Assembly: GCF_003634695.1 (NCBI RefSeq)
Contig: NZ_RBWV01000013.1
Span: forward strand, 186,001 to 250,000
Direction: 5' to 3'
From: Motilibacter peucedani
Lineage (GTDB): Bacteria; Actinomycetota; Actinomycetes; Motilibacterales; Motilibacteraceae
Length of the DNA stretch: 64,000 nucleotides
Under the pieces are notes generated by a model. It did not search any database. It had not been told where the DNA came from and was given only the letters and a program-made list of their open reading frames with translations. The translations under genes and the position numbers were made by a program. Below are positions 7,176 through 15,096 of the stretch, piece after piece; position 1 is the stretch's first letter, and each line of letters starts with the position of its first letter.

Positions 7176-10100
7176 CTAGGTCGCCAGCGCGAGGCGCAGC
7201 TCGGCGTCGCTCGCGACGCCGAGTGCCGCGCGCACGTCCCCGAGCGCCGTCTCGACCGAGTGCGGGGTGAGGAAGAGCGAGGCCGCGATCTGCAGCGGGT
7301 CGGCACCTGCCGCCGCCATCGTCGCGACCCGGCGCTGGGTGGTGGTGAGCCGTACGCTGCCCGCCACCTGCACCGGAGCGCCGGCTCCCGCCGCGGCGAG
7401 CGCCGACGCAGCCTGTGCCGCGAGCCCGTCGGCGCCGCAGGCGGTGGCCAGCTGCAGCGCGCCGGTGAGCAGCTCGACCGACTCGGCGCCCGAGCTCACC
7501 AGTGCCAGGGCGTAGCGGGCCCGGGCCAGCTCCAGCCGCCACGGGCTGGGCTCGAGCATGGTGACCGCCTCACGCAGCTGCTCGACGCCCGCGGCCCCGC
7601 GCAGCCCGCCGAGCAGGCGCAGGCTGCGCCCGACCGCGCGGGTCGAGCCCCACTCGCGCCCGGCGGCCAGCTCCTCCGCCAGCAGCTGCTCCGCCTCGGG
7701 TCCCCGCCCCAGGGACGTCAGCGCCCGCGCCCGCAGCGAGCGCCACGGCGACCAGACCGGGTTGCGGACCTCGGTCAGCACGATGCCGGCGCGCTCGAGC
7801 CGGGCCAGCGCCTCCGCCGGCCGGTCCTCGGCGAGCAGCAGGGCCACCTCGGCCTCCACGTGCAGCCGCTCACCGTCGCCCATGCGCGGGTGGTCGTCGC
7901 GCGAGTCGAAGAACGCGCGGGCCTCGGCGGTGCGTCCGCGGTCGAGCAGCACCGCGACGACGAACCCCTCGCCGTAGGACGTGCCGATCGGCGGTCCGCC
8001 CCAGCGCTCGATCTGCTCGATGGCCGTGCGCAGCGACTGCTCGGCCTCGGGCAGGTCGCCCCGGTGCCACAGCGAGTGCCCGCGCCACATGTGGGTGGCC
8101 ATGGCGGAGAAGAGCGAGCCGCGCTGGTGGGCGCTGCGGAGCATGTCGTCCCAGAACTCGCCGAGGTCCTCGTCGGCCATCTCGAGCAGGAAGGCGGCGA
8201 CGACCCAGAACAGCCCCGGGTCGGTGCGCTGCAGGACGCCGTCGCGGAGGGCCGCGCGGCACAGGGCCACGACCTCGTCGCGGTCGGCGCCGGCGATCAT
8301 CAGCTCCCAGGCGCGGGCGACCGAGAGCATCCGGGCGCCGGCCCCGTCGCCCTCGATCGCGGGGCTCGCGGGCCAGGGGCCGACCGGGAGCCCGTGCATG
8401 TGGGCGCCGACCCGGTCGAGCGCGACCAGCGCCTGCTGCGCGTCGACGGACGCCGGCCCGAGGTCGGGCGGCAGGTCGGCGGCGGCCCGGCGGGCGAAGG
8501 CACTGGCGGAGCCGCGCTCGCCGCCGAAGACCAGGGTGTGGGCCAGCACCTGCGCCGCGCGGGCCCGGGTGCCGGGGTCGGCGGCCAGCGCGTAGGCCTG
8601 CTCGAGGTGGCCGACCGCCGCCCCCGCGTCGGCCAGCGTCTCGAGCTGGCCGAGCTCGAGCAGCAGGGTGGCGCGCAGGTCCTCGGACTCCGGCGGCTCG
8701 GCGAGGGCACGGGCGAGGTACGCGGCGGCCCCCTCCGCCGCGCCCCTGTCGGTCGCGATCGCGGCGGCGCGCCGCAGGGTGCGCACGACCCACGCGTCGG
8801 CGCGCGCCGGCACCTGGAGCAGGTGCGCCGCCACCCGCTCGGCCGGCTCGCCGCGCTCGTCGAGCACGCGGGCGGCCCGCTCGTGGGCGAGCACCCGGTG
8901 GCCGGGCGCGATGCTGCGGTAGACCGCGTCGCGCACGAGCGGGTGGACGAAGCCGAGCGGCGGCTCGGGCCGCAGTATCTCCGTGCGCGAGAGGTCGGCC
9001 ACGGCGTCGGCCGCCGTCTGCTCGTCGAGGCGCGCGAGGGACGCCACCGCGGGCAGCGACGCGCCCTCGCCGAGGACGGCCACGGCCCGTGCGGTGTCGC
9101 CGACGTGCGCGGGCAGCCGCCCGAGCCGCATCACGACGATGCTCGAGACCGCGCGCGAGCCGATCGCGACCACGGTGTCGGCGTGGGCGGTGTCGGGCGT
9201 GACGCCGTCCTGCTCGAGCGCGCGCACGAGCTGGCGCAGCAGCAGCGGGTTGCCGCCCGTGGTGCGGTGGCACGCGGCGACGAAGGCGGGCGAGGGCGCG
9301 CCGCCGAGCCGGTCGGCGACCAGGCGCCCGACGGCCTCCGGGCCGAGCGGTCCGGGGGACAGCGTCAGCGTGACCGGGTCGTGGGTGAGCTCGTCGACCA
9401 GCGTCGGGTCGCCGCCGGTCTCGCCGGTGCGCAGGGTGGTGACGAGCAGCACGGGCAGGCCCTCGAGGCGGCGCGCCAGGTAGGCGAGGAACCGCAGCGA
9501 CGCGGCGTCGCACCAGTGCAGGTCGTCGACCGCGAGCACGAGCGGCCGCTCCGCAGCCATCGTGACCACCAGCCAGTAGAGCCCGTGCAGCGCCGCGAAC
9601 GACCCGTCGGCCCGCGGCTCGCCGGCCCCGGTGTCGTCGAAGACCGCAGCCGCGGGCGCTGCGGCGCCCGCGAGCAGCCGGGCCCTCGCCGGCGGGTCGA
9701 GGAGCAGCGGCTCGACGAGCTGGCGGACCACGCCGAAGCCGTACTCCCGCTCGAGGGCGCTGCCCCGCGCACTCAGCACGAGGGCGTCGTGCGCGAGGGC
9801 CATCCGGCGCGCCTCGACCAGCAGCCGGCTCTTGCCGATGCCGGCGGGCCCCTCGACGACCACGGCGCCTCCCGCACCCGCCAGCGCATCGGCCACCACC
9901 GCCCGCAGCGCCGCCAGCTCGGCGTCGCGGTCGGCCAGGTCGCCGGGCTCCGGAGCGGCGAGCTGGGCGGGACGCGCGCGGCCCGCCGACGCAGCCGCCT
10001 GCCGGGCGGCCGGCACGTCGGGGCGGGGCGCCGGGTCGACCGGAGCGTCGAGCCCGGCGTCCTGCGCGAGGATCCGGGCCTCCAGCTCGCGCAGCGCCGG

Positions 10101-10835
10101 GCCCGGGTCGACGCCGAGCTCGTCGGCGAGCAGCCGGCGGGCCCGGCGCAGCGCCCCCAGCGCGTCGGACTGGCGCTGCGCCCGGTAGAGCGCGAGGGCG
10201 AGCAGCCGCCAGCGCTCCTCGCGCAGCGGCTCCTCCGCGGTCAGCGCCTCGAGCTCGGGGACGAGCACCGCGGGGTCGGCGGTGTCGAGCCGCGCGCCCA
10301 GGAGCCGCTCGCGCCCGACGTCGCGCAGCTCGCGCAGCCGGGCGCACTCGGCGTCGGCCCACCGGGAGCCCGACCACTCCGAGTACGCGTCGCCGCGGTA
10401 GAGCGCCAGCGCGCCCTCCAGCAGCGGCACCGCTTCGGCGGGCGAGGCGGCGAGGGTGCCGGCGCGGACGAGCTGCTCGAAGCGCCAGGCGTCGACGGCC
10501 TCGTCGGGCAGGCGGCAGGCGTAGCCCGCCCGCTCGCGCACGAGGACCGCCGCGCGGGCCCGTGCGTCGCGGTCGGGCTCGAAGGCGCGGCGCAGGTGCG
10601 AGACGTACGACTGCAGCGCGCCCTGCGCGCCGGGCGGCGGAGCCTCGCCCCACAGCAGGTCGGCGAGGCGCTCCGGCGACAGGGCCGACCCGCGCGCCAG
10701 CAGGAGCAGGGCGAGGACGCCGCGCTGGCGCCGGCCGCCCAGGTCGAGCTCGCCGCGGTCGGACCACCCGGACAGCCCGCCGAAGACCTGCAGGCGCACG
10801 CCGACCGCCGGGGGAGCAGCCTCGCCTGCGCGCAC
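7176..10835 (-). CDS. Large SARP/BTAD-AAA-LuxR transcriptional regulator
   Basis: This is a 1219-aa regulator; start GTG 10835 (VRAGEAAPP) or GTG 10799 (VRLQVFGGL). The OmpR-type DNA-binding domain is near residues 13-95 (LQVFGGLSGWSDRGELDLGG, SALSPERLADLLWGE). The BTAD domain runs over about 100-245. An ATPase follows with Walker A GPAGIGKSR near residue 330 and Walker B VLAVDDLHWCD near 433, then a long helical TPR-like region. A degenerate LuxR-type HTH lies at the C-terminus (LTTTQRRVATMAAAGADPLQ, LFLTPHSVETALGDVRAALG). Two DNA-binding ends on one STAND-like ATPase are characteristic of large actinobacterial regulators. Target unknown; the divergent oxidoreductase and the downstream membrane operon are candidates. 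Confidence 0.88.
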   Translation of the reverse strand: MRAGEAAPPAVGVRLQVFGGLSGWSDRGELDLGGRRQRGVLALLLLARGSALSPERLADLLWGEAPPPGAQGALQSYVSHLRRAFEPDRDARARAAVLVRERAGYACRLPDEAVDAWRFEQLVRAGTLAASPAEAVPLLEGALALYRGDAYSEWSGSRWADAECARLRELRDVGRERLLGARLDTADPAVLVPELEALTAEEPLREERWRLLALALYRAQRQSDALGALRRARRLLADELGVDPGPALRELEARILAQDAGLDAPVDPAPRPDVPAARQAAASAGRARPAQLAAPEPGDLADRDAELAALRAVVADALAGAGGAVVVEGPAGIGKSRLLVEARRMALAHDALVLSARGSALEREYGFGVVRQLVEPLLLDPPARARLLAGAAAPAAAVFDDTGAGEPRADGSFAALHGLYWLVVTMAAERPLVLAVDDLHWCDAASLRFLAYLARRLEGLPVLLVTTLRTGETGGDPTLVDELTHDPVTLTLSPGPLGPEAVGRLVADRLGGAPSPAFVAACHRTTGGNPLLLRQLVRALEQDGVTPDTAHADTVVAIGSRAVSSIVVMRLGRLPAHVGDTARAVAVLGEGASLPAVASLARLDEQTAADAVADLSRTEILRPEPPLGFVHPLVRDAVYRSIAPGHRVLAHERAARVLDERGEPAERVAAHLLQVPARADAWVVRTLRRAAAIATDRGAAEGAAAYLARALAEPPESEDLRATLLLELGQLETLADAGAAVGHLEQAYALAADPGTRARAAQVLAHTLVFGGERGSASAFARRAAADLPPDLGPASVDAQQALVALDRVGAHMHGLPVGPWPASPAIEGDGAGARMLSVARAWELMIAGADRDEVVALCRAALRDGVLQRTDPGLFWVVAAFLLEMADEDLGEFWDDMLRSAHQRGSLFSAMATHMWRGHSLWHRGDLPEAEQSLRTAIEQIERWGGPPIGTSYGEGFVVAVLLDRGRTAEARAFFDSRDDHPRMGDGERLHVEAEVALLLAEDRPAEALARLERAGIVLTEVRNPVWSPWRSLRARALTSLGRGPEAEQLLAEELAAGREWGSTRAVGRSLRLLGGLRGAAGVEQLREAVTMLEPSPWRLELARARYALALVSSGAESVELLTGALQLATACGADGLAAQAASALAAAGAGAPVQVAGSVRLTTTQRRVATMAAAGADPLQIAASLFLTPHSVETALGDVRAALGVASDAELRLALAT

Positions 10836-10909
10836 GGAGCAGACGCTAGGGCCTCGGTGCGCCCTGCGCGAGGGTTTCGCACCGTTCTGACGGCGGGTCG
10901 TCGCCCGGC

Positions 10910-12244
10910 TCAGCCGTGGAAGAGCAGCAGGAGCCCGCCGACGGTGTAGGCGACCATCACCAGGAGGAGGGGCAGCTGGCCGACGACCGCGCGCCGGCGG
11001 TCGAGCACCGCGACGGCCCGGTCGTGCGCCAGCACGACGCCCACGACGTGCCCGGCCACCACCGCCACCACCTGGAGCCCTGCGACGGAGCCCGGCCGGA
11101 GCAGGCTCGTGTCGACCGCTCGGTCGCGCAGGCCGAGCAGGTCGGAGCCGCGCTGCAGCGGGTCGGTGGCCAGGATCAGCGTGCGCTGGCCCTGGTAGAC
11201 GAGGAACGAGAAGTAGTGCGCGACGACGTAGCCGAGCGCGATCGGCACCAGCGTGTGCGCGAACCGCCCGGGCAGCTCCCGCCGGGCCGGTCCACCGGTC
11301 GCCAGCGCACCCCCGGACGCCCACGTCGCGAGCCAGAACGCGCCGCCGACGGCGACCACCGTCCCGAGCAGGCCGGCCGTGCCGACCAGGGTGCGGTGGT
11401 CGGAGGTCTGGGCGTAGGCGATCCACCGGGTCGAGCCGGCCCACGCGTCCCACGCCGTCGACCCCAGCATCACCGCCACGACGCCGACCGTCCCCGGCCC
11501 GACCGGCAGGGTCGTCATGCCTGCGAGCGGGTTGCGCAGCACCAGCCGACCGTCGGGGCGCCGGGCCACCGGGGCCAGCCGGCCGAACGCCCCTGACCAC
11601 GCCTCGAACGGGTCGGCCGCCGCGAACCACGCGTTGCCGAACACCGCCGCTCCGACGAGCAGCACGCCGGCGTAGAGCGCCGTCGCCACCCGCAGGGTCG
11701 GCAGGCTCGAGGCGTCCGGCTTCACGAGCTCGAGCCAGACGAACCCGAACAGCGCCGCCGCGGCCGGCCACCGGCCGACCCAGCGCGGCAGGGCCGCGAG
11801 CCCCTCGTCGACGGGCGTGGCGAGCAGCCGCGAGAGGAGGGCGTGCAGCGTACGCAGCGGGCTGACCGCCCGCCAGACCGGTCCGAGCAGCACCGAGAGC
11901 GGGACGACGCCGACCCACAGCAGCACGAACACCGCGCCCGGGTAGGGGTTGGTGTCGACGTCGCTGCCGCCGACGGCGGAGGCGAGGAACCACCCGCAGA
12001 CGACCAGGCCGAGCACCCGCACGGTCCAGGCCGTCGCCGGGGCGGCCAGGGCGCGGTCGAGGGACCGCGGCAGCTCGACGCCGGACGCGGCGCGCAGCCG
12101 GGGCGTCGACCACAGGGCGCCGAGCGCGACGAACGACACGACCAGCGCCACGGCGGCGCCGATGACGACGTCGTGCAGGGGCAGCGGCAGGTCCTGGCGG
12201 CCGGAGAGGCCGTGCGCCACGACCGCGGGCGCAGCCGCCGTCAT
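10910..12244 (-). CDS. Polytopic membrane protein (family often labelled fenitrothion hydrolase)
   Basis: This is a 444-aa protein with about 11-12 predicted membrane helices, for example VVIGAAVALVVSFVALGALW and FVLLWVGVVPLSVLLGPVWR. Conserved-looking loops include SDVDTNPYPGAVF, PFEAWSGAFGRLAP and AHYFSFLVYQGQ, rich in aromatic and polar residues. Related proteins in databases carry the inherited name 'fenitrothion hydrolase', which nothing in the sequence supports as an enzyme. It follows the cupredoxin-like lipoprotein gene by 10 bp in the same operon, which points to a metal- or redox-related envelope role (inference). It is not a known transporter family by eye. Confidence 0.7.
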   Translation of the reverse strand: MTAAAPAVVAHGLSGRQDLPLPLHDVVIGAAVALVVSFVALGALWSTPRLRAASGVELPRSLDRALAAPATAWTVRVLGLVVCGWFLASAVGGSDVDTNPYPGAVFVLLWVGVVPLSVLLGPVWRAVSPLRTLHALLSRLLATPVDEGLAALPRWVGRWPAAAALFGFVWLELVKPDASSLPTLRVATALYAGVLLVGAAVFGNAWFAAADPFEAWSGAFGRLAPVARRPDGRLVLRNPLAGMTTLPVGPGTVGVVAVMLGSTAWDAWAGSTRWIAYAQTSDHRTLVGTAGLLGTVVAVGGAFWLATWASGGALATGGPARRELPGRFAHTLVPIALGYVVAHYFSFLVYQGQRTLILATDPLQRGSDLLGLRDRAVDTSLLRPGSVAGLQVVAVVAGHVVGVVLAHDRAVAVLDRRRAVVGQLPLLLVMVAYTVGGLLLLFHG

Positions 12245-12254
12245 GCCGTGCGGC

Positions 12255-12878
12255 TCATCGCACCCGCAGCTGGAACAGCGTCAGCCCCGACTCGTGGGTC
12301 TCGACGTCGAACGAGCCCGACGTGTCTGCGACGAACGAGAGCACCGCCGGCACCTTCGCCTGGAGCGGCACCTCGCGGTCGTAGCCGTGCACGTGCAGCT
12401 CGTCGGCGACGTCGCTGGTGACGCGCAGGGTCACGTAGGTGCCCTTCGCGACGTCGACGTGGCTCGGCGGGGGCGAGACTCGGCCGCCGGTGATGCGCAC
12501 GTCGACCTCGCGCTCAGCGCTGCCGCCGGGGCTGGTGTCGCCGCCGGCCCCGCGGGGGGACGTGCTGGGCGACGGGGTCGGGCTGGCGCTGGGGCCGCGG
12601 GTGGGCGACGGCGTCGGCGTGGCGGTCGGCGAGGCGACTGCCGACGCGGTGGGCGAGGTCGACGGCGAGGGGGCGGGCACCGCGGACGCCGGCGCGGAGT
12701 CCTCGGGCGAGGGGACCGGCGCCTCGGTCGGCGCCGCAGCAGCGGTCGCGCTGGTGCCGACCGTCGGCTCGTCGGCGAGCGGCTTGTCGCCGCTGCCGGA
12801 GCAGGCCGCGGCCCCGAGGGCCAGCACCGCGCCGAGGCAGGCGGCGCGCAGGGGGCGGCCGACGCGTACCTCTCTCAC
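12255..12878 (-). CDS. Lipoprotein with cupredoxin-like C-terminal domain
   Basis: This is a 207-aa protein from GTG 12878. The lipoprotein signal ends at LGAAAC, so Cys26 is the lipidated residue. Residues ~30-115 are a Ser/Pro/Thr/Ala-rich low-complexity linker (TPTPSPTRGPSASPTPSPS). The C-terminal ~85 residues form a beta sandwich: EREVDVRITGGRVSPPPSHV, VAKGTYVTLRVTSDVADELH, VHGYDREVPLQAKVPAVLSF and FDVETHESGLTLFQLRVR. The pattern matches EfeO-type cupredoxin-like domains, in which His/Glu may bind copper, although the classical Cys of blue copper proteins is missing. First gene of an operon with the membrane protein 10 bp downstream. Confidence 0.75.
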   Translation of the reverse strand: MREVRVGRPLRAACLGAVLALGAAACSGSGDKPLADEPTVGTSATAAAAPTEAPVPSPEDSAPASAVPAPSPSTSPTASAVASPTATPTPSPTRGPSASPTPSPSTSPRGAGGDTSPGGSAEREVDVRITGGRVSPPPSHVDVAKGTYVTLRVTSDVADELHVHGYDREVPLQAKVPAVLSFVADTSGSFDVETHESGLTLFQLRVR

Positions 12879-12964
12879 ACCGCCCAGGCTAGGCCACGGA
12901 CGCCGACCGCCCGTCACCCGGCGTGACAGCATGTGCGCTCCCGACCGAGCGAGAGGACCCCGCG

Positions 12965-13927
12965 ATGACCGAGCCGCGGCGTGCCCTCGTGCTCGGTGCC
13001 GGCGGCGTGCTGGGTGCGGCGTGGATGACCGGCGCGCTCTGCGCGCTGGAGCAGGTGTGCGGCGTTCGCCCCGCCGAGGCGGAGGTGCTGCTCGGCACGT
13101 CGGCGGGCTCGGTGCTGACCGCCATGTTGGCCGCCGGGCTCACTCCGGAGCACCTGCGCGACCACCAGCGCGGCCTCCCGCTCCCGCCCGGGCTGGGCGC
13201 CGAGGGCGCGGGCATCACGTGGGACCACGAGACCGGGACGGGTGGCTGGCTCCCCACCCGTCCCGCGCCGCCGCCCGCCTCGCCGGTGCTGCTCGCCGCT
13301 GCCCTGCGCCAGCCGGGCAGCGTGCCGTGGCTGACGACGCTGTGGGCCGCGATGCCCCGCGGCCGCGGCGACCTCGGCGAGCTGCGCCGCGCCGTCGACG
13401 ACGCCGTGGGTGTCGGCCGCTGGGCGCCGCGCCCCGGCGTGCAGGTCGTCGCCACCGACTTCCGCACCGGGCGCCGCGTCGCGCTCGACGGCACCGACCC
13501 GGCCTGCTCGCTCTCCGAGGCCGTGGCGGCCTCGTGCGCCGCGCCGATCTGGTACTCGCCGCAGCGCGTCGGCGGCGAGACGTTCGTCGACGGCGGCGTG
13601 TCGTCGGTGACCAGCGCGGACCTGCTGGCCGGGCGTGGTCTCGACGAGGCGTACGTGCTGGCCCCCCTCGCCGCGACCCGTCCGGACCGCCCGGTCGAGA
13701 GGGCTGCGCGGCTGGAGCGGCGCTGGCGCCGCCGCACCACCCGGCGGGTGCTCGCCGAGGTGCGGCTGCTGGCCGCCTCGGGCACTCGCGTGGTGCTCGT
13801 GACCCCCGGGCCGGAGGACCTTGCCGCCATGGGTGCGAACCTGATGGACCCCCGCCGACGCACCGCTGTGATGGAGACCGCCCTGCACACCACCGAAGCC
13901 GCCCTGCGCCGGCGCGTGGCGCCGTGA
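12965..13927 (+). CDS. Patatin-like phospholipase/acylhydrolase
   Basis: This is a 320-aa protein. The oxyanion-hole motif appears at residues 9-16 (VLGAGGVLGAAW). The nucleophile elbow is GTSAGS with Ser46. The dyad Asp lies in FVDGGVSSVTSAD near residue 208. These three elements define the patatin family of Ser/Asp lipid acylhydrolases (RssA/NTE-like). There is no signal peptide, so it is probably cytoplasmic or membrane-associated. Its TGA overlaps the GTG of the following DUF6912 gene by 3 nt. Confidence 0.88.
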   Translation: MTEPRRALVLGAGGVLGAAWMTGALCALEQVCGVRPAEAEVLLGTSAGSVLTAMLAAGLTPEHLRDHQRGLPLPPGLGAEGAGITWDHETGTGGWLPTRPAPPPASPVLLAAALRQPGSVPWLTTLWAAMPRGRGDLGELRRAVDDAVGVGRWAPRPGVQVVATDFRTGRRVALDGTDPACSLSEAVAASCAAPIWYSPQRVGGETFVDGGVSSVTSADLLAGRGLDEAYVLAPLAATRPDRPVERAARLERRWRRRTTRRVLAEVRLLAASGTRVVLVTPGPEDLAAMGANLMDPRRRTAVMETALHTTEAALRRRVAP

Positions 13928-14436
13928 CGACCCGCGTCTACCTGCCGGGCACCGCCGCCACGCTGGCCGTGCTGCTGGCCGAGCGCCGCCTCGGGCCGGC
14001 GCCGCTCGCCGCGCGCGCCGTCACGCGCGCCCTGCGCGAGGCCTGGCCCGAGGGCGACGAGGAGGAGCTGGAGTTCTCCGCCGGCGCCGACGCCGCCTAC
14101 GACTCGCTCGAGCTGCTGGCCGCCGACCCGGGCGTGCCGCGGCGGGTGGTGCTCGCCGCCGACGTCGACGACAGCACCGTGGAGCTGGACCCGGAGCGGG
14201 GGCTCAGCGCCGTCGTCGTCACCGCTGAGGTCCGGCTCGCGGCCGTCGCCAGCGTCCATGCCGACGAGGCGCCCGCCGAGGAGCGCGTCCGCGCAGCCCT
14301 CGCGGCGCTGCCGGCCGCCGCGGCGGGCGACGAGGCCGCCGAGCGCGTCGTCGACGCCGTCGAGGACGACGACCTGCTGTGGTGGGCCACCCAGGAGGTC
14401 GGCGACCTGCTGTCCGAGCTCGGGCTCCCGGGCTGA
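13924..14436 (+). CDS. DUF6912 family conserved hypothetical protein
   Basis: This is a 170-aa protein beginning at GTG 13924, within the stop of the patatin gene (GTGA). The N-terminus TTRVYLPGTAATLAVLLAER matches the MRVYVPAT...L pattern of small actinobacterial proteins grouped as DUF6912. The body alternates strands and helices (RRVVLAADVDDSTVELDPER, VVVTAEVRLAAVASVHADEA) and ends in an acidic helix (DDDLLWWATQEVGDLLSELG). Function unknown. Coupling to the patatin and membrane protein genes suggests an operon. Confidence 0.7.
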   Translation: MTTRVYLPGTAATLAVLLAERRLGPAPLAARAVTRALREAWPEGDEEELEFSAGADAAYDSLELLAADPGVPRRVVLAADVDDSTVELDPERGLSAVVVTAEVRLAAVASVHADEAPAEERVRAALAALPAAAAGDEAAERVVDAVEDDDLLWWATQEVGDLLSELGLPG

Positions 14437-15062
14437 GCGCCGTCGCACCGGCGCGGCCGGTCCGGCGCGGCGGGCAGCTGGTCGGCGGCTCGGCGCTCAT
14501 CGGCGCGGGTGTCGCGGTCGTGCTGACGACGCACCTGGGCACCGACCCGTACGGCCTGCTGGTCTCGGGCGTCAGCGAGTCCTCCGGCCTGAGCTACGGG
14601 CTCGCCAACGCGGTCGTCGGGCTGCTGCTCGTCGTCGCGTGGTGCGGCCTCGGTCGCCGCCTGCCGGGGCTGGGCAGCGTCGTGCAGCCGCTGGTGACCG
14701 GTGCGACCGCGAACCTCGCGCTCGACCTGCTGCCCGACGCGCAGGACGCACCGCTCGCAGTGCGGATCGGGCTGCTCGCGCTCGGCATCGTCACCATGGG
14801 CACCGGCGCCGGGCTCTACCTCGGCGCTGCGCTCGGGCCCGGACCGCTCGAGGGAGCCGCCGTGACCGTCTCGGAGCTGCGCGGCTGGAGCTTCGCCCGG
14901 GTCTACACCCCGCTGCTCGTCGTCTGCGTCGTCACGGGCGCCGCGCTCGGCGGCACTCTCGGCGCGGGCACCCTGGTGGCGGCGCTGTGCCTCGGCCCGC
15001 TGGTCGAGGCTGTGCGGAGCCGCACCGACGCGGGCGGCGCCGAGCCCCCGGTGCGAGGATGA
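14379..15062 (+). CDS. YczE/YyaS/YitT-type integral membrane protein; start uncertain
   Basis: The frame encodes about five membrane helices, starting with LVGGSALIGAGVAVVLTTHL. It carries the family feature of a loop with GTDPYG after the first helix, a VTGATANLALDLLP turn and a C-terminal AGTLVAALCLGPLVEAV helix. The only ATG/GTG codons before helix 1 are GTG 14379 and 14382, inside the upstream gene. Homologues normally begin just before the helix, so a rare CTG start at 14433 overlapping the upstream TGA (CTGA) is possible. Function unknown; the family is thought to be transporter-like. Confidence 0.7.
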   Translation: MVGHPGGRRPAVRARAPGLSAVAPARPVRRGGQLVGGSALIGAGVAVVLTTHLGTDPYGLLVSGVSESSGLSYGLANAVVGLLLVVAWCGLGRRLPGLGSVVQPLVTGATANLALDLLPDAQDAPLAVRIGLLALGIVTMGTGAGLYLGAALGPGPLEGAAVTVSELRGWSFARVYTPLLVVCVVTGAALGGTLGAGTLVAALCLGPLVEAVRSRTDAGGAEPPVRG

Positions 15063-15096
15063 GCCGTTCCCGCCACCGACGCCGAGGAGCACGAGC

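Noticed and set aside
6975-10949. 1324-codon open frame on the + strand
   Set aside because: It lies antisense to the SARP/LuxR regulator; its translation is Arg/Gly/Gln-rich low-complexity without domains. Long antisense frames are expected at this GC content.
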